Part shown: one piece after another, positions 16,845-25,163 of the stretch
Position numbering within the stretch: the first letter of the stretch is position 1
How the letters are laid out: every line of letters starts with the position of its first letter
IMG/VR virus record: IMGVR_UViG_3300031834_000002
Coordinates: 25,805 to 89,804 of that record
Direction: 5' to 3' (one strand)
Source of the DNA: a virus
DNA: 64,000 nucleotides
The notes under the pieces: model-generated
Seen by the model: the letters and a program-made list of their open reading frames with translations, nothing else
Database searches by the model: none
Told to the model about the DNA's origin: nothing
Program-made: the position numbers and the translations under genes

Positions 16845-17014
16845 AAAACTATTTCGACAAATTAAATTATTATTGTATTCGTTGTCATAATTTATGGCTT
16901 TTAAGGTCTAATGGATATATAGAAGTCGAAGAAATAAAAAGATGGTTTAAAGATGTAGATATTGAACATTTTATAATTTGTGAAAATTTTAGAAAATCAC
17001 AAGGAGGAAAATAA
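16841..17014 (+). CDS. small protein with CxxCH motif, 57 aa
   Basis: The ATG overlaps the preceding stop (ATGA). YCIRCHN near residue 12 and a later Cys47 could bind metal. Ends just before the ribosome site of the next gene. Not recognised. Confidence 0.5.
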   Translation: MKNYFDKLNYYCIRCHNLWLLRSNGYIEVEEIKRWFKDVDIEHFIICENFRKSQGGK

Positions 17015-17015
17015 C

Positions 17016-17213
17016 ATGAATTGTGGAAAATGTGGTAAAGAAATGGTATCAATTGGAGAACCTCAAATGGTTCTACAGGAAGTTAAGGAAGAAGGGAAAA
17101 CTTTTCCAACTAAAGTAATTTGTTTTTTATATCATTTTTTTGGATGTAAAGATTGTCAAGTAAAATCATCACAGGCAGAATTGAAAGAATATTTTGAAAA
17201 GAAGGAGGAATAA
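17016..17213 (+). CDS. small zinc-ribbon protein, 65 aa
   Basis: CGKCGKEM at the N-terminus and CKDC about 40 residues later form a ribbon. ATG 17016 is chosen because CAAGGAGG sits just upstream; an in-frame start at 16980 would overlap the previous gene. Function unknown. Confidence 0.6.
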   Translation: MNCGKCGKEMVSIGEPQMVLQEVKEEGKTFPTKVICFLYHFFGCKDCQVKSSQAELKEYFEKKEE

Positions 17214-17624
17214 ATGAAAGATTATATTGGGCAAATTTGTGCATATTATTTGAATAAAAGAAGTAAAAATCAACAAGCGAAGAAACAACAACTTAATGAC
17301 GAAAAGTTAAAAGAAGTTTATACCCGATTACAACAACTTGCGTCTTTTGTTAAATTCTTACATGAAAAAGTTTTTGTAAATCGACATGAAAGAAAAGCAT
17401 TTTGGAAAGATGTTCAAGATGGTAAACCTGTTATGGAAGATATACTTAAACGATTATTAGAACGTTATGGTGTAAAAAAAGAAACAATGGAAGAACTTGA
17501 AAGACGTAAACAAGAATCTATAAAACAAAGGCAAGAAAAAGAAGAAGCAAATCGCAAAAGAATGGAAGAACAAAATAAAGCAAAAGAACCGCCAAAACAA
17601 GAAGAAAAGAAAGATGAAAAATAA
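17214..17624 (+). CDS. charged helical protein, 136 aa
   Basis: Starts right after the previous stop with GAAGGAGGAA upstream. The N-terminal half is a basic helical domain; the last 45 residues are a low-complexity E/K/Q/R helix (RKQESIKQRQEKEEANRKR). Likely a coiled-coil or nucleic-acid-associated protein. Not recognised. Confidence 0.6.
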   Translation: MKDYIGQICAYYLNKRSKNQQAKKQQLNDEKLKEVYTRLQQLASFVKFLHEKVFVNRHERKAFWKDVQDGKPVMEDILKRLLERYGVKKETMEELERRKQESIKQRQEKEEANRKRMEEQNKAKEPPKQEEKKDEK

Positions 17625-18330
17625 AATTGCTTTGATTACAGGAGCAAGTCGGGGTATAGGAAAACAAATCGGATTAGATTTGTTAGATAAAGATTATCAT
17701 GTAATTTTTAATGGCAGAACTTGTCGAAATTTAGATATAATAGCGGAAGAATTACGCCAAAAAAATATAACTGATTTTGATTTATGGGAAGCAGATTTGT
17801 CTAATATTGATGAAATTTATAATATTAATACTCCTTTTCCTGATTTAGATGTTCTTGTTTTAAATGCTGGAATGACCGATAGAACTCCATTTGGCGAGGT
17901 ATCTCTTTCTAATTGGGATAAAATATTCAATACTAATTTAAAAGTTCCTTTCTTCTTAGTTCAAACATTAAAAGATAAAATAAAACCAAATGGAAAAATA
18001 ATATTTATAAGTTCTATTGCAGGATGCACAACAGATTCTACTTCTATAACATATGGGGTCTCAAAAGGTGCTATTCATATTTTAGTGCCCAATTTAGCTA
18101 AAGCATTTGCATCAAAAAATATAACTGTTAATGCAGTTTGTCCTGCTTATATCGATAGCGATTGGCATATAGGTAAATCTAAGGCACAAATAGAACGAAT
18201 AGCAAATAAACATCTGGTAAAAAGATTAGGAACAATAAAAGAAGTATCTAAAGCAGTGTTAAGTATAATAGATAACGATTTTATCAATGGGCAGGTCGTT
18301 CGTGTAGATGGAGGATTTGGAATTGGATAA
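17614..18330 (+). CDS. short-chain dehydrogenase/reductase (FabG-like)
   Basis: Rossmann-fold NAD(P)-dependent oxidoreductase of 238 aa with every classical SDR motif: TGASRGIG (9-16), NAG (84-86), the Ser in FISSIAG (133/134) and Tyr147-x3-Lys151 (YGVSK), ending GQVVRVDGG. The closest look is 3-oxoacyl-ACP reductase FabG, but SDRs act on many sugars and alcohols. Its place at the head of the glycan cassette makes reduction of a sugar or alditol precursor plausible. This is inference. Confidence 0.88.
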   Translation: MKNKIALITGASRGIGKQIGLDLLDKDYHVIFNGRTCRNLDIIAEELRQKNITDFDLWEADLSNIDEIYNINTPFPDLDVLVLNAGMTDRTPFGEVSLSNWDKIFNTNLKVPFFLVQTLKDKIKPNGKIIFISSIAGCTTDSTSITYGVSKGAIHILVPNLAKAFASKNITVNAVCPAYIDSDWHIGKSKAQIERIANKHLVKRLGTIKEVSKAVLSIIDNDFINGQVVRVDGGFGIG

Positions 18331-18823
18331 AATAGAATTTAATCCTAAAGTGCTTGGTTCATATTTTGAAAATAATGTGCGAGAAATGTGTAAATCTTGC
18401 AAACGTTATAATATTAGTTCATCTTGTCCTCCTCATATAGAAACAATAGAATATTATAAAGAATTACTTCCTACTTATTGTAATGGAGTATTATTTATCA
18501 AAAAATTTATTATAAATGATATAAAAAACTGGCAAGAATTAGGAAGAAATTCAAGTGAAGAATTGAGAATAGAAATGAAACCATTTATAGATGGATGTAT
18601 TTATGAAGGTTGCGATGAATATGACTATTATGGTGCTGGCTCATGTAAAAATTGTATAAAATGTTCTTATCCATGTAAATTTCCTAATAAACAATTAATT
18701 CCTATAGAAGGAACTGGTATTAATGTAATAAAATTAGTTAAAGATTTAGCAAATATAGATATTAAATTTCCTGTAGAAAATTATGGATATTTTTATAGAG
18801 TAGGACTGATATTATGGGATTGA
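18308..18823 (+). CDS. DUF2284-like predicted metal-binding protein
   Basis: CKSCKRY...SSCPPHI in the first third, and GAGSCKNCIKC, SYPCKFPN and IEGTGINV in the second half match the cysteine-rich pattern of DUF2284, a family of predicted metal or Fe-S proteins of unknown function. At 171 aa it is near the family size. It overlaps the SDR by 23 bases and the cytidylyltransferase by 10, so all three are likely co-translated. A redox role beside the SDR is possible but unproven. Confidence 0.7.
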   Translation: MEDLELDKIEFNPKVLGSYFENNVREMCKSCKRYNISSSCPPHIETIEYYKELLPTYCNGVLFIKKFIINDIKNWQELGRNSSEELRIEMKPFIDGCIYEGCDEYDYYGAGSCKNCIKCSYPCKFPNKQLIPIEGTGINVIKLVKDLANIDIKFPVENYGYFYRVGLILWD

Positions 18824-19266
18824 AAAAAATAATCTACAGTTCTGGTTCGTATGACCTTTTCCATTTTGGTCATCTAAATGTGCTTCTACAAGCTAAAAAG
18901 TTAGGTTCTATTCTTATTGTAGGAGTTAGTTCGGATAAACTTATAAAATCTTATAAAGGATTAAACCCTATAATTTGTTATAAAGATAGAGCCTCCATTG
19001 TTAAACAATTGAAATGTGTAGATAAAGTAATTAAACAAGATACTTTCTTTGATATTAAACAATTACATAAATACAAAATAGATATTATTGTTCTTGGAGA
19101 CGATTGGAAAGAAAAATCTTTTCCTGAATTAGAAAAATGTCTTAAAGAACTTAATATAAAAATAATATATGTGCCTTATACTAAACGATTGTCAACTTCT
19201 ACTATTAAAGAGACAATTATTAATAATGCCGTCAAAATTATCAAGGCACAAGTAAAAAGAATATGA
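18814..19266 (+). CDS. glycerol-3-phosphate cytidylyltransferase-like (TagD family)
   Basis: Nucleotidyltransferase of the HxGH superfamily. GSYDLFHFGH (His17, His20) binds CTP; VLGDDW and RLSTSTIKE correspond to the TagD regions GDDW and RT.GISTT.IK. TagD makes CDP-glycerol from CTP and glycerol 3-phosphate; related enzymes make CDP-ethanolamine or ADP-heptose, so the exact alditol is open. At 150 aa it is slightly longer than TagD. Two LicD-type genes follow, whose family uses CDP-activated donors. Confidence 0.85.
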   Translation: MGLKKIIYSSGSYDLFHFGHLNVLLQAKKLGSILIVGVSSDKLIKSYKGLNPIICYKDRASIVKQLKCVDKVIKQDTFFDIKQLHKYKIDIIVLGDDWKEKSFPELEKCLKELNIKIIYVPYTKRLSTSTIKETIINNAVKIIKAQVKRI

Positions 19267-19343
19267 AAACAAGAAAAGAATTAGATAAATATAATAAAAA
19301 ATCCCAAAATAAATATCATAAAAAATGGCAAAAGAAAAGATGA
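19263..19343 (+). CDS. possible 26-aa basic peptide
   Basis: Begins with ATGA overlapping the cytidylyltransferase stop and ends with TGA overlapping an ATG at 19340. Composition is K/Q/Y-rich (LDKYNKKSQNKYHKKWQKK), like the linker of the HNH protein at 16221. It may be a relic of such a gene or a translational coupler. Weak. Confidence 0.2.
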   Translation: MKTRKELDKYNKKSQNKYHKKWQKKR

Positions 19344-19921
19344 TAGAACCTATTTATAATAGAGAATATTTTAGTGATAGAAACGAAGACCTAAAAAATC
19401 AGCATATTAAAGATATTTTAGATTTAATAGAATTTTTTAAAGATGTATTTAACTTAAAACTTTATATCGGTTATGGAACTCTCTTAGGTGCTATTAGAGA
19501 ACATGATTTTATTACACACGATAAAGATATTGATTTAGTTTATATAAGTGCTTATGAATCGAAAGAACAAATTAAAAGAGAACTTTTATTTAAAATTGCA
19601 GAAATATTAAAACAATATAATATGTTAGTAAAAGATTTTAATAATAGAGGTCAATTACATGTAAGAGTTCCAAATGGAAGTTTAGTTGTAGATATTTTTA
19701 CCTCTTGGATTTCTAATAATATGTATAATCTTGTTCCTTTTGGAGAACTTTGTTCAAAAGATATAATTTATCCTTTTAAATCTTGTTTACTTAGAAATGC
19801 ATATTTTGAAATTCCTAATCAAAGTGAAGTATTGCTTAATATTTTATATAAAGATTGGATGAATTCAATACCAAAAAATGAAAACTATTTAAAACTTTTA
19901 AAAAGGAACGATTTAAAATGA
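19325..19921 (+). CDS. LicD-family phosphotransferase
   Basis: YGTLLGAIREHDFITHDKDI (residues 50-69) is the signature of the LicD/fukutin nucleotidyltransferase fold, which moves phosphocholine, phosphoribitol or related groups from CDP donors onto sugars. 198 aa, one domain, ending in the family-typical region after FEIPNQSEVLLNILY and KDW. ATG 19325 is used; ATG 19340 is an alternative. ATGA overlap with the next gene, itself LicD-containing. Confidence 0.82.
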   Translation: MAKEKMIEPIYNREYFSDRNEDLKNQHIKDILDLIEFFKDVFNLKLYIGYGTLLGAIREHDFITHDKDIDLVYISAYESKEQIKRELLFKIAEILKQYNMLVKDFNNRGQLHVRVPNGSLVVDIFTSWISNNMYNLVPFGELCSKDIIYPFKSCLLRNAYFEIPNQSEVLLNILYKDWMNSIPKNENYLKLLKRNDLK

Positions 19922-22221
19922 CACAAACAGAATTATTATTAAAAGTAAAAGAATTATTAGATAAAAATAATATCTCTTTTTGGCTAATGGGAGGAACTTT
20001 ATTAGGAGCTGTTAGAGATAAAAGTTTTATAAAACATGATGACAAAGATATTGATATAGGACTTTATTCTAAAGACCAATGGAAAGTTAAAGAATTAATA
20101 GAAAATTCGGAATTTAAGTTTAAATATTGTTGGAGAAAAGAATTTGCAATTCATTATGGAGAAGAAGTTCATCCTCATTTAGATTTTTTCTTTCACGATA
20201 TAATAGATAATAGTGCTCATTGGTATTTTTATACTCCGAACCAATTTGATAAAATTTGGAATGTCGAAAATAGATTAACAATATCTAAAAAAATTTTAGA
20301 ACCTTTAAATACAATAGAATTCTTAAATACGACTTTTAAAGTTCCTAATAAAACAGAAGAATACTTAGTAAATTGTTATACTGAAAACTGGACAACTATT
20401 AATCCTGATTGGCATTATAGTCAAATACCTGCCTTTGAACCAGATTATCAACCAATTACTGCTATTGTTCCTTCTTTTTTAAGAGACGAATGTTTAGCAA
20501 AATTAGTTACTTCTTTTAGAAAATATTATCCTAAAATGCCTTTAATTATAGGCTATCAAGGGAAATCTCAAAATCCTATTATACCTGATGAATATACTAA
20601 AATTCTTGAATTACCATATGATTGTGGACTTTCTTGTTCCAGAAATTCTTTAGTAGCAGAAGTAAAAACTCCTATGACATGGCTTTTAGATGATGATTTT
20701 ATTATATCTCCCACTGCTAATATCTATAAAATGGCAGAAGTATTTGGTGCAGATAAAAATATAGGCATTGTTGCTGGAAGATTTCTACAAAATAATGAAA
20801 TATTTCCTTATGAAAAATTATTTGAATTTAGCGGAGATATGTTATTTGGAGTTTATTGGGAAGCCTTACATAAGGCTAAATTAGTTCATCTTTATAAATA
20901 TAATAGATTAGAATTTGGTTATGCTGATATTGTGCATAACTTTTTTATAGCTAAAACAAAAATATTAAAAAAATATACTTGGGATAATCGACATAAAGTG
21001 CATAGTGTAACCGAAGAAACTCCTGTTATTATTAAAGATGGGTTTAATAATATTAAAATTATACCTATAGAAAATTTAATGCCACAAAGTTATCAAACAT
21101 TAAAAAATAAAGAATGGAAAGTCAAAGGAAATATATCTATTTGGAGCGATATAGGATGGCAAAAAATAAAATATGTGTCTAAACATACTGTTAATAAAAA
21201 AATGTATAAAATTAAAACAGTAAAAGGATTTATCGAATGTTCTGAAAATCACAGTTTAATAATTAATAATAAAGAAGTAGAACCTAAAACTTTAAAATTG
21301 AATCAAACTATAGAACAACTAAATTTTCCAAAATTAAATAACGAAATAAAATTAAATAAATATTGGGCTTGGTTTTTAGGATTCTTTTTAGCAGAAGGGT
21401 GCTATAGAAAAAATTATATAAGTATCTCTAATCAAAATTTAAAACATCTTAAAAGATGTATGAAGGCATTAAATATGTTTGGAATCGAATATCATTTAGT
21501 AGATAAAAAACAACGAAAAGATAAATGTTATCAATTACAAATACATAATACTAAAATATATGCAGAATATTTTCGTAAATTTTATACTCCAAATTTTAAA
21601 ACTAAAACAATACCAAATTTTTTATTTAAAACAGATAAAAAATCTCGATATAATTTTATTAATGGATTTTTAAATGGAGATGGATATAAAAAAGGAAGAA
21701 AATATAGACATAATTATAGAACTTTTTCTTCTAAATATCTTAATGTTTTACAAGGAATTTCTTTTTTATTATCAGATTTTATAACTCATTATTGGTTTAA
21801 TATAGACCAAAATGAATTAGGTAAATGGTGGGTTTTTAACTTTTCATCTTCTAATTTTCCTTCTCATAAATCTGTAAATATTATTACTAAAATAGAGTCC
21901 TATAATGCAATCCAAATACCTTTATATGATATAGAAACCGAAAATCATCATTTTTGCGGAGGGATAGGAAATATTAACTTACATAATAGTGAACATTTAG
22001 ACTTTTTCTTAAATCTAAAAATAAATTCTAATGTAAAAGTTGCTTTTATTCCAAATCTTACAGTTATTCACGATAAACAGACAAACTCTGTATATAAAGA
22101 ACATAGAACAAGGCAATATTATGACTTAATTTATGAAAAGTATGGTTTAAGAATAGGATATAGTTTAGGAGAAAATAATATATTTAATTATAAAGAAAAT
22201 AGATTGGAAAAATTACCATGA
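19918..22221 (+). CDS. LicD + GT2 fusion interrupted by an intein
   Basis: After removal of the 328-residue intein (residues 363-690) the mature protein would be 439 aa. Residues 1-175 are a LicD domain (GGTLLGAVRDKSFIKHDDKD). From about 180 follows a GT2 glycosyltransferase with ITAIVPSFLRDE, YDCGLSCSRNSLV, metal-binding LLDDDF, and after the splice the SEHLDFFLNL acceptor-side motif. Such a bifunctional enzyme could add a sugar and then a CDP-derived phosphoalditol. ATGA overlaps link it to both neighbours. Confidence 0.85.
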   Translation: MTQTELLLKVKELLDKNNISFWLMGGTLLGAVRDKSFIKHDDKDIDIGLYSKDQWKVKELIENSEFKFKYCWRKEFAIHYGEEVHPHLDFFFHDIIDNSAHWYFYTPNQFDKIWNVENRLTISKKILEPLNTIEFLNTTFKVPNKTEEYLVNCYTENWTTINPDWHYSQIPAFEPDYQPITAIVPSFLRDECLAKLVTSFRKYYPKMPLIIGYQGKSQNPIIPDEYTKILELPYDCGLSCSRNSLVAEVKTPMTWLLDDDFIISPTANIYKMAEVFGADKNIGIVAGRFLQNNEIFPYEKLFEFSGDMLFGVYWEALHKAKLVHLYKYNRLEFGYADIVHNFFIAKTKILKKYTWDNRHKVHSVTEETPVIIKDGFNNIKIIPIENLMPQSYQTLKNKEWKVKGNISIWSDIGWQKIKYVSKHTVNKKMYKIKTVKGFIECSENHSLIINNKEVEPKTLKLNQTIEQLNFPKLNNEIKLNKYWAWFLGFFLAEGCYRKNYISISNQNLKHLKRCMKALNMFGIEYHLVDKKQRKDKCYQLQIHNTKIYAEYFRKFYTPNFKTKTIPNFLFKTDKKSRYNFINGFLNGDGYKKGRKYRHNYRTFSSKYLNVLQGISFLLSDFITHYWFNIDQNELGKWWVFNFSSSNFPSHKSVNIITKIESYNAIQIPLYDIETENHHFCGGIGNINLHNSEHLDFFLNLKINSNVKVAFIPNLTVIHDKQTNSVYKEHRTRQYYDLIYEKYGLRIGYSLGENNIFNYKENRLEKLP
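21004..21987 (+). mobile_element. intein with LAGLIDADG homing endonuclease domain
   Basis: In-frame 328-aa insert in the glycosyltransferase. Splice junctions are H/Ser1 (block A SVTEETPVI) and Asn328/Ser+1 (block G NINLHN followed by SEH). Block B is CSENHSLI, and block F is near LYDIETENHHFCGG. Two LAGLIDADG-type motifs, LGFFLAEG and FINGFLNGDG, mark an apparently intact homing endonuclease. Removing the insert restores a continuous GT2 motif region (NRHKVH/SEHLDFF). All splicing residues look present, so activity is expected but not shown. Confidence 0.93.
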
Positions 22222-23561
22222 AAATTAAATTTAATAAAGAAGTGGCTATTGGAATAACTACATTTCTTCGCAATGCTTCGTTATATAAACTTATCGAATC
22301 TATATGCGAATATTTGCCAGATATTAAAATGTATATAGTAGACCAAAATATATCCACTAAATTTAAAAAAGCTTTATATGAAGGATTAAAAACTCAAGGA
22401 CATGTCATCAAAAGTATTGAATACGATTGCGGAATAAGCAATGCAAGAAAAATACTTAAAAATTTAGTAAAAGAACCTTTTATAGCTTGGATGCAAGATG
22501 ATTTTACTATTACTCCTAAAACTAATTTAATGAATATGGTAAATATTTTAAAATCTAACCCCAAACTTGGTGTAGTAGGAGGAAGAATAGAAGGGTCTCC
22601 TATAGCAGGAAGTTATAGTTATTATTTTCTAAGATGGGGAGATGGGCTTTTTTATTTACCTGTAAGCCATTGTTTAGAAAAAGGAATTATTCAATGGCAA
22701 AAAACTCCTGAAGGACTTTCGTATGTTCCTGCTGATATAGTATCAGAATTTACAGTTTGGAAAAAAGAAGTTCCTAATATTTTCGATGAAAAAGTTAAAG
22801 TTATAGAACATTCTCATGTTTATTTACTTTTAAAATATAATACTAAATGGCAAGTTGCTTATACTCCTGATTCTGAAATCATACATTGGCATGATAGAAA
22901 TGAACCTGCCTATACTAAATTTAGAAGTAGAAAAGAAGATATAGACTACATTCAAAAATATTGGAATATAACAGAATGGGTAAAATTCGATGTTAATAAA
23001 TATAAATTTTTACTTGAACATATTAATTATCATATTCCTATAACAAATAATAGAATATTAAAGAACGAATCTATTCCATTAATACCAAAAGATTCTCTCA
23101 AAGAAAAAATTGAAAAAGATAATCAAACTTTACAAACTCTTTCTACTGATATTACTATTAGTCCTTCTCTTAATATGATTAATGCTGAAATTTATGATAT
23201 ATTTAATGAATTTATTTCTATTATGAATAATTTTGATAAAAATTGTTTTTTAAGAGAGCAAACTTGTTGGGAAGCTGTAGTAAAACATTCTATTATTACT
23301 TCTCCTTTGTATATATCTATTCCTAAATTGAATCAATACGAATTACAATGTCTAATTAATAAAGGATTTAATTATATTGAATCAAATAATACCTTTACTA
23401 AAAATAATTATTCTATAATTGTAGATTATAAATTACCTCAAAATTTTAAAATCGTAACTGTCGAAAATGGTAAATATTTAGTGCCTTTTCCTGTCCATCC
23501 ATATTTAAAACGATTATATGGACAAGATTGGAAAGAATTAGGTAATAAAAATGGGAACTAA
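22218..23561 (+). CDS. GT2 glycosyltransferase with degenerate LicD-like C-terminal domain
   Basis: Residues 1-260 form a GT2 domain: IGITTFLRNASL, YDCGISNARK, WMQDDF (metal motif) and a later EHSHVYL in the place of EHEDFF. Residues about 310-447 end in VPFPVHPYLKRLYGQDW, like the C-terminal part of LicD proteins, but no GTLLGA...D.D nucleotidyl motif is seen. This half is probably a non-catalytic relic or binding domain. It is paralogous to the two flanking GT2 genes. Confidence 0.78.
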   Translation: MKIKFNKEVAIGITTFLRNASLYKLIESICEYLPDIKMYIVDQNISTKFKKALYEGLKTQGHVIKSIEYDCGISNARKILKNLVKEPFIAWMQDDFTITPKTNLMNMVNILKSNPKLGVVGGRIEGSPIAGSYSYYFLRWGDGLFYLPVSHCLEKGIIQWQKTPEGLSYVPADIVSEFTVWKKEVPNIFDEKVKVIEHSHVYLLLKYNTKWQVAYTPDSEIIHWHDRNEPAYTKFRSRKEDIDYIQKYWNITEWVKFDVNKYKFLLEHINYHIPITNNRILKNESIPLIPKDSLKEKIEKDNQTLQTLSTDITISPSLNMINAEIYDIFNEFISIMNNFDKNCFLREQTCWEAVVKHSIITSPLYISIPKLNQYELQCLINKGFNYIESNNTFTKNNYSIIVDYKLPQNFKIVTVENGKYLVPFPVHPYLKRLYGQDWKELGNKNGN

Positions 23562-24405
23562 AATAGGAATTATAGTTACAACTTTCTTACGCAATTCTTT
23601 ATTAGAACGAATTATTGGTTCTATTTTAGCCAATTGGAAAGATGAATATATCCTCTTTATAGGTAATCAGGGGATTTTAGACGAAAATCATCTTAAATAC
23701 CTTCAAAATGCCCTTAATTTACAGGGGTTTAAGGCAGAGAATTCAATAATTAACGATATTACAGGACAATCTACCAAAAAAGCGAAAATAGATGGTTTAT
23801 TAGCATATAATGACAAAATTAAGTATTATAGATTGTCTTATGATTGTGGACTTAGTTATGCTCGTAATTTCTTAGTGCAAGAAGCAAATAAAGTAGGATG
23901 TAATTATATTTTTCTTACCGCAGATAGTTATGAATTTAAAGATTATAATTTAGAACCAATAATAGAATTTTTAGAATCCGATGATAAAAATGGTTTAGTA
24001 GGATTTATTGAAGATGAAAAAAAAGACCCCTATTGGAGTTGGGATTTAGAACTTGTTCCTAATCAACATTTTTTATTAAAAAGACCTAAACAACCTATAA
24101 TAGAATTTAAAGAACTTAAATTTCAACCTTGCAATGTAACCCAAAATTTTTATTTAGCAAAAACTAAAATGCTATTAGATGTTCCTCATGATAATGATTT
24201 GAAATTATGTGAACATGAAGATATAATGTATCGTTTTAAATTAGCTGGTTATAAGGTCTTTTTTAATGATTCGATTCATTGTAAATATATTAACCAAAAA
24301 CCAAACGAATATTCTGAAAAAAGACAAAGAATCTATAATGAATTTAAAAAGAAATTACAAGAAAAATATCATATTAAAGGATGGATAAGAATAGATAGAA
24401 GTTAA
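23551..24405 (+). CDS. GT2-like glycosyltransferase with altered metal motif
   Basis: Starts inside the previous gene. IGIIVTTFLRNSLL and YDCGLSYARNFLV are shared with the two upstream GT2 proteins, and EHEDIMYRFKLAG matches the catalytic-base region. At the DXD position it reads TADSYEF, lacking the second aspartate, so donor binding or activity may be changed. 284 aa, single domain. Last gene before a 53-base gap that contains no obvious promoter. Confidence 0.75.
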   Translation: MGTKIGIIVTTFLRNSLLERIIGSILANWKDEYILFIGNQGILDENHLKYLQNALNLQGFKAENSIINDITGQSTKKAKIDGLLAYNDKIKYYRLSYDCGLSYARNFLVQEANKVGCNYIFLTADSYEFKDYNLEPIIEFLESDDKNGLVGFIEDEKKDPYWSWDLELVPNQHFLLKRPKQPIIEFKELKFQPCNVTQNFYLAKTKMLLDVPHDNDLKLCEHEDIMYRFKLAGYKVFFNDSIHCKYINQKPNEYSEKRQRIYNEFKKKLQEKYHIKGWIRIDRS

Positions 24406-24458
24406 AATTACCATACTATATATAAAACTATACATGTTGTTAGGTAACTAAAAATACT

Positions 24459-25163
24459 ATGGAAAATAAATCCAATCAATTAATAATTTTAGGAGGTGGT
24501 TCAAGTATTTCAGAAGGTTTATCTTTTGGGCTTTGGGATAAACTAAAAGGGCATTTTGTTATCGGAACTAATTACAGCTACAAATTCTACGAAGCAACCT
24601 TACAAACATATGTAGATAGCACCTTCTACACTCAAAATTTCGAAGATATAAAAAAATTGCCCTTGATAATAGGACAAGGACGACATATAGATATGAAAAA
24701 TAGACCAGAAAATTCTTTTGTTATTTCTACAAATCATATATATAATAGAGATTTAAAAGATGGAGTTTATAGTGCAATGCTTGTAGGGTTATACTCTCTT
24801 TCTTTAGGTATTTATTTATTAGATTTTGGAGAAATTTATTTATTAGGTTTTGACTATGGTAATATAGATAATAAAGTCGATGACAAAAAAAGAAAAATTA
24901 CTCATTTTTATCAAAGTCAAATCAATCATCGTGGTATTGGAAAAACAAGTTGGTATGATGCAAAAAATCGTGCAGACAAGGATTTTGGAGTTTATTCTTC
25001 CGAAAAACAATGTAAAATTTATAATGTTTCTCCATTATCAAAAATAAATATCTTTGAAAAAATTTCATATGAACAATTCTTTATGAAATTAGATAATAAA
25101 ACTTTTGACCAAAATGAATTGAGGAATTATGTTAAGGAACAACTTAAAAACAAAATTAAGTAA
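24459..25163 (+). CDS. DUF115-like / glycosyltransferase-associated protein
   Basis: LIILGGGSSISEG at the N-terminus, VIGTNYSY and LLGFDYG are arranged like DUF115 (MptE-like) and related glycan proteins, which have a Rossmann-type start with G-x-G-x-S. 234 aa, soluble. It belongs to the glycan cassette by position. The reaction is unknown; sialyltransferase-like or pyrophosphokinase-like activities have both been linked to such folds. Confidence 0.55.
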   Translation: MENKSNQLIILGGGSSISEGLSFGLWDKLKGHFVIGTNYSYKFYEATLQTYVDSTFYTQNFEDIKKLPLIIGQGRHIDMKNRPENSFVISTNHIYNRDLKDGVYSAMLVGLYSLSLGIYLLDFGEIYLLGFDYGNIDNKVDDKKRKITHFYQSQINHRGIGKTSWYDAKNRADKDFGVYSSEKQCKIYNVSPLSKINIFEKISYEQFFMKLDNKTFDQNELRNYVKEQLKNKIK

